Assembly: GCF_900101885.1 (NCBI RefSeq)
Contig: NZ_FNAN01000005.1
Location: 1-64,000 of the forward strand
DNA from: Dyadobacter soli
Lineage (GTDB): Bacteria; Bacteroidota; Bacteroidia; Cytophagales; Spirosomataceae
Reading direction: 5' to 3'
Length of the DNA stretch: 64,000 bases
The position numbers were made by a program, and so were the translations under genes. Below the pieces are notes generated by a model. That model was given only the letters and a program-made list of their open reading frames with translations. It was not told where the DNA came from and did no database searches. This document shows, one piece after another, positions 45,701 to 53,787 of this stretch. Positions within the stretch are counted from its first letter, which is position 1, and every line of letters begins with the position of its first letter.

Positions 45701-48700
45701 ACCTGCGCGCAACCGCTCGCTAACCCGACTGTAACAACCGTATACCGCGTGACGGTGACCGTTCAGCGCAAGGATGGTACCACCTGTTCTTCCTTCAATA
45801 ATGTAACGGTAACGCCCGTTGCGGCGCCAAGCGGAACGGTTGCATTCGCGGGAGACGATCAAACCATTTGCAAAAACACTTCGGCAACCCTGGGCGGCAC
45901 TGCCGACGCTACATTTGCCTACACCTGGACAACCGGACAATACCTGGACGACCCGCAGACTGCGAACCCTGTTTTCAATGCAGGAACCGCAGGCGTGACC
46001 GGCGGTGCGATCACTTACAGTGTTACGGCTGTAAAAACGGGCTGTACCTTCAACGATCAGGTGAAAGTAACTGTACTCAATAACCGCATTACCGACCAGA
46101 ATGAGACCATTTGCGGTCCCGTTTGGAGCAAGCACATGGATGAGGACAATGCGCCGGGTGCAGTTTATACATGGAACATTGTTTCGGGAGATGGCGTAAT
46201 ACTGAAAACCGCCAACGACGGCAAAGATGCCTATCTGAAAAGCAACACCGGCGTAACCACATTCCGCCGTACCGTAAGCCTGAATGGCGTGGATTGCAGC
46301 GCGGAAATTTCGGTACAGCCTTGCTCGACTGGGCCGTCTACCTGCGATTTTGAGATCGTGACGCTTTCCGATCAGGATTGTCCCAAGATCTTCGACGGGT
46401 CCGTTCTGAAACTGGGAACGAATGTGAGCAATGCTTCCGACTACAACTTCTCGTGGAGCCCAGCCAACCTCGTGGATAATGCACGTGCAGCTACGGTAAA
46501 CATTACTTCCGCCGCACAGGCGACCATCACGGTGACCATTACCAACAAATACGATGCATCTGTCAGCTGTGTGAAATCGATCGTGATCAACCCGCCGGGA
46601 TGGTCGATGCCGGTATTTGCGGCCGACGATAAATTCGTTTGCGCAGGCGTGCCCGTACGCATTGGCCAGACGCCGGTGGATGGGTTTAGCTACGCCTGGA
46701 CGCCGACGACCGGCCTGGACAACGCAGCCCTGGCCAACCCGTACGCGACCGTTAATACTACTACCGAATTCCGTGTGCTGATCACGGAAACGGCTTCCGG
46801 CTGTAAACTCCGCGACACGGTTACCGTGAATGTGGCAACGCCGGTAGCAGCAGCGGGTGTGGACCGGACGATCTGTAACGGCGGAACCGTTACCCTGGGA
46901 ACTGCCGCGCCTGCCGGTACCAACTGGCAATATGCATGGGAACCTTCCAATGCGGCATGGGTGAATGGTTCGACAGCTACCGACGCGCAGCCGCAGGTAC
47001 AATTTGCTTCTGCTTCACCGCAAACCTTCAAACTGACCGTCACTGACCCATTATCGGGCTGCACGGCTACCGATGAAGTAGTACTCAGCAATGCGGTTAC
47101 CGCCGGCGAATATGCGGGCGAAGGCGCCACCACGTGTGTGGGTGAGCCTGTAACACTGGGACGCGGGGGAGATGCTTCCGCACAATACGAATGGTTTATG
47201 GCCGACGGTACCACGCCGGCAACCGGCCTGAGCAGCAACACCGCAGCCAACCCGACTGTACTGAACCCGACCGTTACCACTACTTATGTGGTTAAAGTAA
47301 GCTACCCCGGCTGTGTAACGCCGGTAAGCGACGAGGTAACCGTGACCGTGAATGGCGAATCGGGCCTTGAACTGGCCGACAAAAACATCTGTCCGGCAGG
47401 ACCGGTTGAAATCGGCTATGGGGCCGCGGGCAACCCGGCCGCACCGGCAGGCGCTACATATGCATGGGCACCGGCAGCGGGCCTGAGCGATGCGACAGCA
47501 GCTAACCCTACGGCCACCGTTACCGGCACGATGGACTACATTGTTACAGTAACCCTGGCCAGCGGATGTGTTTTCAAAGACACGGTAACCGTTACACAGC
47601 CTGCCAATGCGGGTGCTGATGTAGCTGTATGCCCTGGTGAATCGGTGGTGATCGGTACACCGGCAATGGACGGCGCTACCTACGCATGGACAGGAGCGGG
47701 TATCACAGGCGCGGCCGATGTGGCCCAGCCGACCGTAAAACCAACGGCAACTACTACTTATACGGTGCAAGTGACCGTAGACGGGTGTACTTCTACCGAC
47801 CAGGTTGTGGTGACGGTGAATACCCCTGCGGCTTTGGTTATCACAGGTAGCACAGCTATTTGCGAAGGTGGCGTTACCACTCTTTCGGTGACTAACCCGG
47901 CTGTTGGCAGTACCTGGCAATGGACGCCGCTGGCGGGTGTGGGAAGTCCTAACAGCCCTGGCACGACGATCACCGGCTCGGCGACGCGCACTTATCGTTT
48001 AACCCAAACCATTACCGCAACCGGTTGCAGCAACTACAAAGAGGTGATTGTGGTGGTGAGCCCGAATACGATTGCGGCTACCACCGGAGACCTCGCACTT
48101 TGCGCAGGAACCCAGGGTACGCTGCCATTGAATGTCACTTCGACAGGCGACTACTCCTATGCTTGGAGCCCTGCCGAAGGACTTTCCAATGCATTTGTTG
48201 CGAACCCTACTTTCACAGCCAATGCAGCCGGAAACTACACGGTAACGATTACCGACAATGCAGGCCAATGCCAGTTGACGAAAACGGTAAATGTAGCTAT
48301 TAATGCCCCTGAGGCATGTCTGGCGCCTGCTAATCTGTCGGGTAATGTATTCCATGACGGTAACGGGCTGAAAGACGTGACCGTAAATGCCGGTACTACC
48401 ACGCAGGAACTGCCCGCGGGACTTTATGTAACGCTCGTGAATGCAAGTGGTACTGCGGTGAAAACCGTGGCGGTGAATGCGGATGGTACCTATGACCTCG
48501 GTGCTACTGTTGCCGGGACTTACAGCATTGTATTGCACCAGAATGCAACGGGTGCTACCTCTGCCAGCCTTCCTGCCGGCTGGATCAACACCGGTGAAAA
48601 CCTGGGTGCAGGCGTGGGTAGCGACGATGCCGTGAATGGAATCCTGACCAACGTAACCGTTTCAGGCCAGCAGGTGGCGAATGCCAATTTCGGTATCCAG

Positions 48701-49630
48701 CAGCCTCCATTGGCCGATTCGAAAGATTTCCAGATCGACCGGCCTGCACCTAACGCAACCATTGCGCTCGACGGCTCGCACACGAGCACCGGCGCCGGCA
48801 CTTCTACACCCGACGGGTTCACCGGAAACGACCAGGAAGATGGTTCGCTGAATGGCTCAGCCAAAAACCGTACAGTGGTGATCACCGCATTGCCGGGCAC
48901 AGCCGAGCTGTACTACAATGAAGCACCTGTAACGCAAGGACAGGTGATCCCCGGCTACGACCCGGCATTGATGACCATCAAGCTGACCGGCACAGGTTAT
49001 ACGAATGTCACATTTGAATATGCGTTCCTCGACGAAGCCGGAGAACAATCGCCTTCGGTACCTTATACGGTGCGCTGGGAAGGAGCCCTTCCGGTGAAAC
49101 TGGTGGCATTCGAAGCGGCTGCGCGTGAAAATGTGGTAGACCTGAACTGGGTTACCACAGAAGAAACCAACAGCGACCGTTTCGAGGTGCAGCGTAGTGC
49201 GGATGGCAAGAGTTGGAATGCGATCGGAAGCGTGAAGGCGGAAGGGGAGAGCCGTGACCGTAAGGCGTACAGCTTTACCGATCACCAGCCAGAGGCTGGC
49301 GCTAGCGGTGCAATGCTCTATCGCTTGAAGATGATTGACCTTGACGGCACTTTCGCATTCAGCAGCATCCGGAGCGTGCATTTCGGCAGTGAGTTGAAAA
49401 GCAGCGTTTATCCGAACCCGGTATCGACGGTGCTCAACCTGCAAGTGACGAACTGGAAGCAGGTCAAAACGATCCGCATCAATAGCCTTTCGGGTATCCG
49501 GGTGTATAGCTCCGGGCCGGTAGAATCGGGGCGTATCGATGTCTCCGGGCTCGGCGAGGGCATTTACATAGTTCACATAACGCATACGGACGGGTCTGTT
49601 CACACACACAAATTCGTCCACATTAAATAG
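42743..49630 (+). CDS. Giant T9SS-secreted adhesin with SBBP and Ig-like repeats
   Basis: 2295 residues. Domains in order: signal peptide (1-21); DUF7948-type head starting FVENKGQLVDQNGN near 55; SBBP-like propeller repeats (WATYYGGSGGDELTAIDTDENGNIYAVGYT) from about 262 to 745; then about ten Ig/PKD-like repeats with Y-W-P...GL..NPT...TTY.V.V pattern to about 1840. An SdrD/transthyretin-like domain (LSGNVFHDGNGLKD) is near 1862. A module PVKLVAFEAAARENVVDLNW lies near 2115. A type A T9SS sorting domain (SVYPNPVSTVLNLQV...GIYIVHITHTDG) covers the last 75 residues. Such proteins are exported through the outer membrane and fixed on the surface. Flanking regulators RR1 and RR2 suggest tight control. 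Long antisense frames inside are codon-bias shadows. Confidence 0.93.
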   Translation: MQRRLLLSLVISGWASFAVCAQKPEPPGAQRIGTTAIEAKTSLSKSVSEYRAGFVENKGQLVDQNGNANSQVKYLLQSGPLHVQLRQNGFSYDTYVRKGAGTRKFHRVDIELVGANPAAALKADMPGNEVSNVIDERGEFRNIRNFQRITYTGIYPGIDLEFVGDPKSDKHVEYNFIVHPGADPSRIQLRYRGSKKVALSGNRIVMETAHGKMQEHIPASWVGTQRKPVNVSYKALGQDVFAFHVPAYDKRQTLVIDPSPNLEWATYYGGSGGDELTAIDTDENGNIYAVGYTNSGNNIASGGAYQGTTAGGNDFFIAKFNSAGIRQWSTYYGGDESDQAYGVTIRNGQVYMGGHTKSEGLATSGALQTTANLPTNSSEIPFLARFDANTGARVWATYYGGLGNSNHPGWFECLKVDAQGNLFALGGSRPAIGTARPGDIATPGAFRADGGGTTSFLVKFDAAGVRQWGTFVAGANGNVATFTQDGGLALDMGSDGNVYVGGTGTNATNDAAFAAGVGEGTAVQKGYIAKFDGVSGARIWGRFFNTTITGLKVDESNGRIHIVGSSTVATGVASAGAFRSSLAAARDGIWASFDLTGHYLNGTYLGAISTGTAFARALDCALDGKGNLLIMGVSNANGGGLASDCAYQVTPSEGGDIFVNKFNIATGQRVWGTYFGGSGTDGSFGAAGANGMARTTYNMAMASDGGILLGFSSTSTTLATTGSHQSALGGATDGMIVKFNQNALPAGLAISPTNLAPMTQTACILGIPGMITGNTVSITAPAGYRSQLTYQWQKADVATGPWEDIPGEVFKDLQPEASQTTKYYRRLVKTFGQDCLPVQVDSSQVAEVVIGANAAPVANADGPQWFVCASNTVTLNGSATGGSGAFTYQWFEGSSVNGTLRASTESWTTPAVTQATTYTLQVSDAAGCTDIDQVTIVPVAAAAGPAKSVCEGTSGVQIGTPAIVSPKVSYAWTRISGDPLTTLSCTTCAQPLANPTVTTVYRVTVTVQRKDGTTCSSFNNVTVTPVAAPSGTVAFAGDDQTICKNTSATLGGTADATFAYTWTTGQYLDDPQTANPVFNAGTAGVTGGAITYSVTAVKTGCTFNDQVKVTVLNNRITDQNETICGPVWSKHMDEDNAPGAVYTWNIVSGDGVILKTANDGKDAYLKSNTGVTTFRRTVSLNGVDCSAEISVQPCSTGPSTCDFEIVTLSDQDCPKIFDGSVLKLGTNVSNASDYNFSWSPANLVDNARAATVNITSAAQATITVTITNKYDASVSCVKSIVINPPGWSMPVFAADDKFVCAGVPVRIGQTPVDGFSYAWTPTTGLDNAALANPYATVNTTTEFRVLITETASGCKLRDTVTVNVATPVAAAGVDRTICNGGTVTLGTAAPAGTNWQYAWEPSNAAWVNGSTATDAQPQVQFASASPQTFKLTVTDPLSGCTATDEVVLSNAVTAGEYAGEGATTCVGEPVTLGRGGDASAQYEWFMADGTTPATGLSSNTAANPTVLNPTVTTTYVVKVSYPGCVTPVSDEVTVTVNGESGLELADKNICPAGPVEIGYGAAGNPAAPAGATYAWAPAAGLSDATAANPTATVTGTMDYIVTVTLASGCVFKDTVTVTQPANAGADVAVCPGESVVIGTPAMDGATYAWTGAGITGAADVAQPTVKPTATTTYTVQVTVDGCTSTDQVVVTVNTPAALVITGSTAICEGGVTTLSVTNPAVGSTWQWTPLAGVGSPNSPGTTITGSATRTYRLTQTITATGCSNYKEVIVVVSPNTIAATTGDLALCAGTQGTLPLNVTSTGDYSYAWSPAEGLSNAFVANPTFTANAAGNYTVTITDNAGQCQLTKTVNVAINAPEACLAPANLSGNVFHDGNGLKDVTVNAGTTTQELPAGLYVTLVNASGTAVKTVAVNADGTYDLGATVAGTYSIVLHQNATGATSASLPAGWINTGENLGAGVGSDDAVNGILTNVTVSGQQVANANFGIQQPPLADSKDFQIDRPAPNATIALDGSHTSTGAGTSTPDGFTGNDQEDGSLNGSAKNRTVVITALPGTAELYYNEAPVTQGQVIPGYDPALMTIKLTGTGYTNVTFEYAFLDEAGEQSPSVPYTVRWEGALPVKLVAFEAAARENVVDLNWVTTEETNSDRFEVQRSADGKSWNAIGSVKAEGESRDRKAYSFTDHQPEAGASGAMLYRLKMIDLDGTFAFSSIRSVHFGSELKSSVYPNPVSTVLNLQVTNWKQVKTIRINSLSGIRVYSSGPVESGRIDVSGLGEGIYIVHITHTDGSVHTHKFVHIK

Positions 49631-49638
49631 AAGCATGT

Positions 49639-49675
49639 ACGGTTGCCCGCTCGTTACGGGCAACCGTCATTTTTT
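49639..49675 (+). terminator. Terminator after the giant adhesin gene
   Basis: Eleven-base perfect stem ACGGTTGCCCG / CGGGCAACCGT with a seven-base loop, followed by CATTTTTT. It begins eight bases past the stop. Confidence 0.92.
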
Positions 49676-49716
49676 AGTTACACCAATTTAATGAAGCCTA
49701 ACCCACCATTCCAACT

Positions 49717-50343
49717 ATGAAAGTGCTCGTCATCGACGGCCATCCGCTTATGCGATCGGCCATTAAACGGGAAATTAAAGACCACAAACCCCAGGCCAGG
49801 GTTACGCTCGTCGGGCAGCTCGATGAAGCTGTTAAATTGATTGATAATCAGTTGTTTGATATTGTTATTTTCGAGATAGGCATTCCGGGTGCGAGTATGC
49901 ACACGATCAGGGAAATGCGCGCGACGGGAAAGGCGGGCAAGATCCTCGTTTTTTCATCGATGAGTGAGACGATCTATGCGCTTCCGGCGGTTTCGTCGGG
50001 TGCCAACGGGTTCCTGTCCAAGGATAGCTCCGGCGACGAGCTTAGGATCGCGGTCGATATGATGCTCGATTCGAAAACCTATTTTAGTAAAACCATCCAG
50101 GAAACCCTGCTTTCGCAGGTGATCGCCAATGTGGATGCTACGGACCATAACCCGTTGCAGACCCTCACGCAGCGCGAGCGGCTCGTTGTGCATTTGCTGT
50201 TGCAGGGGAATAAAATAAGGACCATCGCCGAAATGCTGGACCTGAAAGAAAGTACGGTCAGTACGTTCAAAGCGAACGTTTTCAAGAAGCTGCAAGTGAG
50301 CAACCTGGTGGCGTTGTCGGCGAAAATGGAGATGTTGCGGTAG
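49717..50343 (+). CDS. LuxR-type response regulator with degenerate receiver (RR2)
   Basis: 208 residues. The receiver start reads VLVIDGHP, so the second acid of the metal pair is Gly. The strand-3 end reads DIVIFEIGIPG, putting Glu53 at the phosphoacceptor place. The Lys (FLSKDSSGDE) is kept. It therefore should not take a phosphate in the usual way. The LuxR domain is intact: QTLTQRERLVVHLLLQGNKIRTIAEMLDLKESTVSTFKANVFKKL. It follows the giant adhesin behind a strong terminator and converges with RR3. Its own promoter must lie in the 40 bases after the terminator. Confidence 0.85.
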   Translation: MKVLVIDGHPLMRSAIKREIKDHKPQARVTLVGQLDEAVKLIDNQLFDIVIFEIGIPGASMHTIREMRATGKAGKILVFSSMSETIYALPAVSSGANGFLSKDSSGDELRIAVDMMLDSKTYFSKTIQETLLSQVIANVDATDHNPLQTLTQRERLVVHLLLQGNKIRTIAEMLDLKESTVSTFKANVFKKLQVSNLVALSAKMEMLR

Positions 50344-50373
50344 CCTGCCAAACGGAGGCTACCTTGAATGCTG

Positions 50374-51015
50374 TTAATAGCCCGGTGCGGCCACATCGTC
50401 GATGATTTTAGAAAGTTCGATCGAGCTTGTGACGCCGCATTTCTGGAAAATCTTCTTCTTAAAAGTACTTACGGTACTCAATTTCAGCTCTAATTGCGTG
50501 GCGATCTCTTTCGTCCACAAGCCGCGGATCAGGAGCCTGCTGATTTCCAGCTCCCGGTCGGTGAGGCCAATCCATTTCTTACGCTTGATTTTGTTGTAAT
50601 TCTGCGGCAACTGCGTCACCAGCTGCTCGCGCACCACCTCGCTAAGGTACTTCTTGTCGTTCACGACTGCCAACACCGCTTCGCCGTACATTTCAGGGTC
50701 GGAGCGCTTCGATAAATACCCGTCGGCCCCGGCCTGCACATACTTCAATGCATATTTGTCTTCCGGCAGGCCGCTGAAAATCAATATCTTCGTTTCGCGC
50801 CGTATGGATTTGATCATGTCGATCATTTTCACATCCTGGCCTCCGGGCAGGTGAATGTCCAGTACTACGAGGTCGATTGGCTTTTCCTGGACAATGCGGA
50901 GCCCGTCATTAAAATCTTCGGATTCAAAGACCGCGGCATGTTGAAATACTTCGCGGATAACCAGGCGCATGCCCATTCTTACAACGGCATGATCTTCAAT
51001 GAGTAATGCATTCAT
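50374..51015 (-). CDS. LuxR-type response regulator, canonical receiver (RR3)
   Basis: 213 residues from the ATG at 51015; the frame goes on to 51036, but this start gives the usual MNALLIEDHAVVRMGMRL. The acid pair ED, phosphoacceptor Asp in LVVLDIHLPGG and Lys in YLSKRSDPE are all present. The LuxR helix-turn-helix is IGLTDRELEISRLLIRGLWTKEIATQLELKLSTVSTFKKKIFQKCG. It is close in sequence style to RR4, which is divergent from it across 85 bases, and to RR2. No cognate kinase is adjacent; the Reg_prop pair at 35-41 kb is the nearest. Confidence 0.9.
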   Translation of the reverse strand: MNALLIEDHAVVRMGMRLVIREVFQHAAVFESEDFNDGLRIVQEKPIDLVVLDIHLPGGQDVKMIDMIKSIRRETKILIFSGLPEDKYALKYVQAGADGYLSKRSDPEMYGEAVLAVVNDKKYLSEVVREQLVTQLPQNYNKIKRKKWIGLTDRELEISRLLIRGLWTKEIATQLELKLSTVSTFKKKIFQKCGVTSSIELSKIIDDVAAPGY

Positions 51016-51100
51016 TAACTGGTAGATTTGGTTCAAACTAATAGCAGGTACGGCTTCGTCATGTCAAAACTAGGCATCGAACAAATCGGTAACAATCGAT

Positions 51101-51841
51101 ATGTTGACGTTTAGACGTAAACATAGTACTACGTCTTTCAATGGGAATGTGACAGGTTTTTCGTTACTTCGGGACATCATTAAAGCACCCCCAGTCTTGC
51201 AGTCAGCCACCACCCGAATCTTACTCGTTGAAGATCACGACATTGTCCGCATCGCCACGACCATGCTCGTCCAGGAAACGATAGGTCATGCTACGGTCGA
51301 CACAGCCACCAATTTTAAGGAAGCGGTTCATCATGTTTCTTCCCATAGCTACCGTTTGATAATCCTCGATCTACAAATCCCTGGTACAGACCACTTGCTG
51401 ATGATCGAAAAGCTGCGCGGATTGCAACCCGAGACCCCCATTCTGATATTCTCGGGCCAGAAAGAAGAGCTGTATGGCGTGCATTGCATACGTGCGGGCG
51501 CGGCCGGGTTTGTTTCGAAGGAATCAAAGGCAACCGAGTTGCAGGACGCCATCCGGGTGGTGCTGAAAGGGCAGAAATACCTTAGCGCCGTGGTGCGTGA
51601 GCAGCTTTTGAATTCACTGGCACAGCAGACCGCATCCAACCCTGCCGAACTTCTGTCGGCTAAGGAGCTGGTAGTCATGGAAATGCTGCTGGAAGGGAAA
51701 TGGACAAAGGATATCGCCGGCCGGCTGAATTTGAAAAGTACCACAGTAAGTACCTTCAAAGCCCGCATATTCAAAAAGCTGGGCGTCAACAACCTGCTCG
51801 ATCTTGCCAAACAGGTCGAAATGTATCACCTCTCGAAATAA
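51101..51841 (+). CDS. LuxR-type response regulator, canonical receiver (RR4)
   Basis: 246 residues from the ATG at 51101. The receiver only begins at ILLVEDHDIVRIA (residue 40), so an inner TTG at 51197 may be the true start, giving 214 residues. The acid pair ED, Asp in LIILDLQIPG and Lys in FVSKESKATE are intact. The LuxR domain is AELLSAKELVVMEMLLEGKWTKDIAGRLNLKSTTVSTFKARIFKKLGVNN. It is divergent from RR3. Shared dyad C lies 71 bases past its stop. Confidence 0.88.
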   Translation: MLTFRRKHSTTSFNGNVTGFSLLRDIIKAPPVLQSATTRILLVEDHDIVRIATTMLVQETIGHATVDTATNFKEAVHHVSSHSYRLIILDLQIPGTDHLLMIEKLRGLQPETPILIFSGQKEELYGVHCIRAGAAGFVSKESKATELQDAIRVVLKGQKYLSAVVREQLLNSLAQQTASNPAELLSAKELVVMEMLLEGKWTKDIAGRLNLKSTTVSTFKARIFKKLGVNNLLDLAKQVEMYHLSK

Positions 51842-52262
51842 TTCCCCTCGCCGATCCCATTACCGAAGTACAAATACCTCCATTAACACTCCATGTTAGC
51901 TGATGGCGTAGTATAGAATAATTTCTATGCTTTGCGAAAAGTTTATTTTTTAATGTATTGATAATGAGTGTATTGATAAAATGTGCGTTTTCGCATAACG
52001 CATTCATCCATCGAATCGGATACAATTTTCCCGCTACTTTGTAGATATAGTTTGCAAGGCAGATACGCTGTCGGCAAGGCCACGGTCCCGGTGGATCAGT
52101 GAGCCATTTGAGCCCCATTCATTCATAAACAGATCATAATACCCATTTAGAAACAAACCCTGTTTTCGACCGGTAAGGGTGCGCCCTTTTTGATCCAGAA
52201 TTCAATCGCTTACCAATTCCATAATGTTTTCAATGATTTATTAATTAAAACAAATTACAAAC
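51842..52262. other. 420-bp non-coding region before the S74 protein gene
   Basis: It contains dyad C (51913-51928), an imperfect repeat AATGTGCGTT...AACGCATT near 51980, a -7-like TACTTTG near 52035 and a small hairpin AAGGGTGCGCCCTT with Ts near 52175. The leader of the next gene could thus be long and folded. No coding frame is credible. Confidence 0.45.
51913..51928. promoter_or_regulatory. Dyad ATAGAA-N4-TTCTAT, site C
   Basis: ATAGAA-TAAT-TTCTAT, followed by GCTTTGCG. The reverse complement CATAGAAATTATTCTATACT agrees with site A at 19 of 20 positions. Confidence 0.6.
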
Positions 52263-53780
52263 ATGCAAGTGAAACAACTACTAACACGCACAGCCGGTGC
52301 ACTCGGAGTCACGGCCGGATTGCTTTTTGCGAGCTCGCCATTGATGGCGCAAATGAAGATCGGTGGAAATCCGAACACGATTAACCCAAGTTCTATTCTG
52401 GAACTGGAAAGTGCAACGAAGGGTCTTTTGTTGCCCCGCGTAGCACTTACTTCTCTTAGCAGCGCAGCACCGGTTACAGGCGCAGTTGCGGGTATGCACG
52501 TGTACAACACGACGGACAACGCCGAAGTACAACCGGGGGAGTACTTTTTTGATGGGTCAATATGGGTGAGATTGAACTCAAACGACACCTATAACTATAT
52601 CGAAGGTAACGGCGCGCCGACCGGTAGCTGCCCTGCCAAAACAATCTATACTGATTCGGACGAAGATAGCGGTACTTTCGGTCAGCAATGGACCTGTATC
52701 GGGGGGGCCTGGGTGGTTTATTCATCTCCAACCAAGACACCTTTCTTTGCAGGATTAACGTCGAACGACGCTGGCGGTGCAAAGCGGGGAATGGTTTCTC
52801 GATTCGGTCACATTGTAGTTCGCCGCGAAACCCCAGCTAACTCGGGTAAGTCAACAATTACACCCGGCGGTATCATTCAACTTTACAGAGGCGCCGGCAT
52901 CGACGCCGGTTTCGGTGGGGCAATCGATTTGACAAACCTTCCAGGAAACCCACTTCAATACCGCATTGCGGTAAGACCTACCGTCCAAAATGGTAATGGT
53001 GGTTTGGTATTCCACACTACGGCTCCTGGCGATACTCCACAACCAAGAATGATGCTGACTCCTAGCGGTAAATTGGGTATCGGTGTTACACTTGTTGAAG
53101 CGCCAAACCTGGTTCATGTAAATGGCTCCCTCCAAGGATCTGAACAGGAAGTCGATGCAGCTGGACTTGCGCAGGGAACAGCGGCCCTAAGTGGTTACCG
53201 ACTTTTTCAGGAAGGTGGCTCTACTAACAAAGCCCAGGTCATAGTTCAGTCTGGCGATAATTTTGCAAACCTGGTGCTAACGAAAAGGACATTACCTAAC
53301 CCTACCCAAGACCCGTTCGTTGTATTCCGCGTGAATGGTGCAGAACAGGGTAGAATTTTCCGTGATAACAATGGCGATGTACGTTTCCCTACTCCAACAT
53401 CTGACCGTCGTTTGAAAGAGAATATCAAAAACACACACTATTCAATCCAGGATCTGATGAAAATTGGAGTAGTTGAATATAATTACATAGCCAACCCCAA
53501 GAAGGAGCGTACGATTGGTTTCATTGCTCAGGATCTTTATAAAGTGTTCCCAGAAGCGGTTACCGTTGGCGGCGAGGATGCTAAAACCAATCCATGGAGA
53601 GTGGACGCAAACAAAGTCACTCCTCTTCTCGTAAAAGCAGTTCAGGATCAGCAAAAAGAAATCGAATCGCTGAAAGCACAATTGAGCGAAATGAATGCTT
53701 TGAAAGCAGAAGTAGCCAGCATCAAGGCGATGTTGGGCAATGCCGGGGAGAAATCATCGGAGGCTACCATTTCAAAATAA
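52263..53780 (+). CDS. Tail fibre domain protein with S74 endosialidase-chaperone domain
   Basis: 505 residues. The signal peptide ends PLMAQ. The first part, IGGNPNTINPSSILELESATKGLLLPRVALT, is the typical start of Bacteroidota surface proteins of this type. The middle is beta-rich with Gly-rich turns. The S74 domain begins SDRRLKENIKNTHYSIQDL near residue 380 and has IGFIAQDLYKVFPEAV. A coiled-coil tail (EIESLKAQLSEMNALKAEVASIKAML) closes it. In phages, S74 helps trimer folding and then cuts itself off. A cellular role as a trimeric surface fibre is inferred. It starts after dyad C and is followed, eight bases later, by a T9SS protein. Confidence 0.85.
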   Translation: MQVKQLLTRTAGALGVTAGLLFASSPLMAQMKIGGNPNTINPSSILELESATKGLLLPRVALTSLSSAAPVTGAVAGMHVYNTTDNAEVQPGEYFFDGSIWVRLNSNDTYNYIEGNGAPTGSCPAKTIYTDSDEDSGTFGQQWTCIGGAWVVYSSPTKTPFFAGLTSNDAGGAKRGMVSRFGHIVVRRETPANSGKSTITPGGIIQLYRGAGIDAGFGGAIDLTNLPGNPLQYRIAVRPTVQNGNGGLVFHTTAPGDTPQPRMMLTPSGKLGIGVTLVEAPNLVHVNGSLQGSEQEVDAAGLAQGTAALSGYRLFQEGGSTNKAQVIVQSGDNFANLVLTKRTLPNPTQDPFVVFRVNGAEQGRIFRDNNGDVRFPTPTSDRRLKENIKNTHYSIQDLMKIGVVEYNYIANPKKERTIGFIAQDLYKVFPEAVTVGGEDAKTNPWRVDANKVTPLLVKAVQDQQKEIESLKAQLSEMNALKAEVASIKAMLGNAGEKSSEATISK

Positions 53781-53787
53781 GCGCACT

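Noticed and set aside
44525..47002. 825-codon open frame antisense to the adhesin repeats
   Set aside because: It mirrors the repeated, GC-rich codons of the adhesin and has no domain, signal or start context; a codon-bias shadow.
47051..47920. 289-codon antisense frame with many Cys
   Set aside because: A shadow of Ig-like repeats; the Cys arise from reversed Ala/Thr codons.
42743..49630. CRISPR-like or transposon repeats in the adhesin
   Set aside because: Repeats are protein-level Ig and SBBP modules of variable DNA sequence, without fixed repeat-spacer order.
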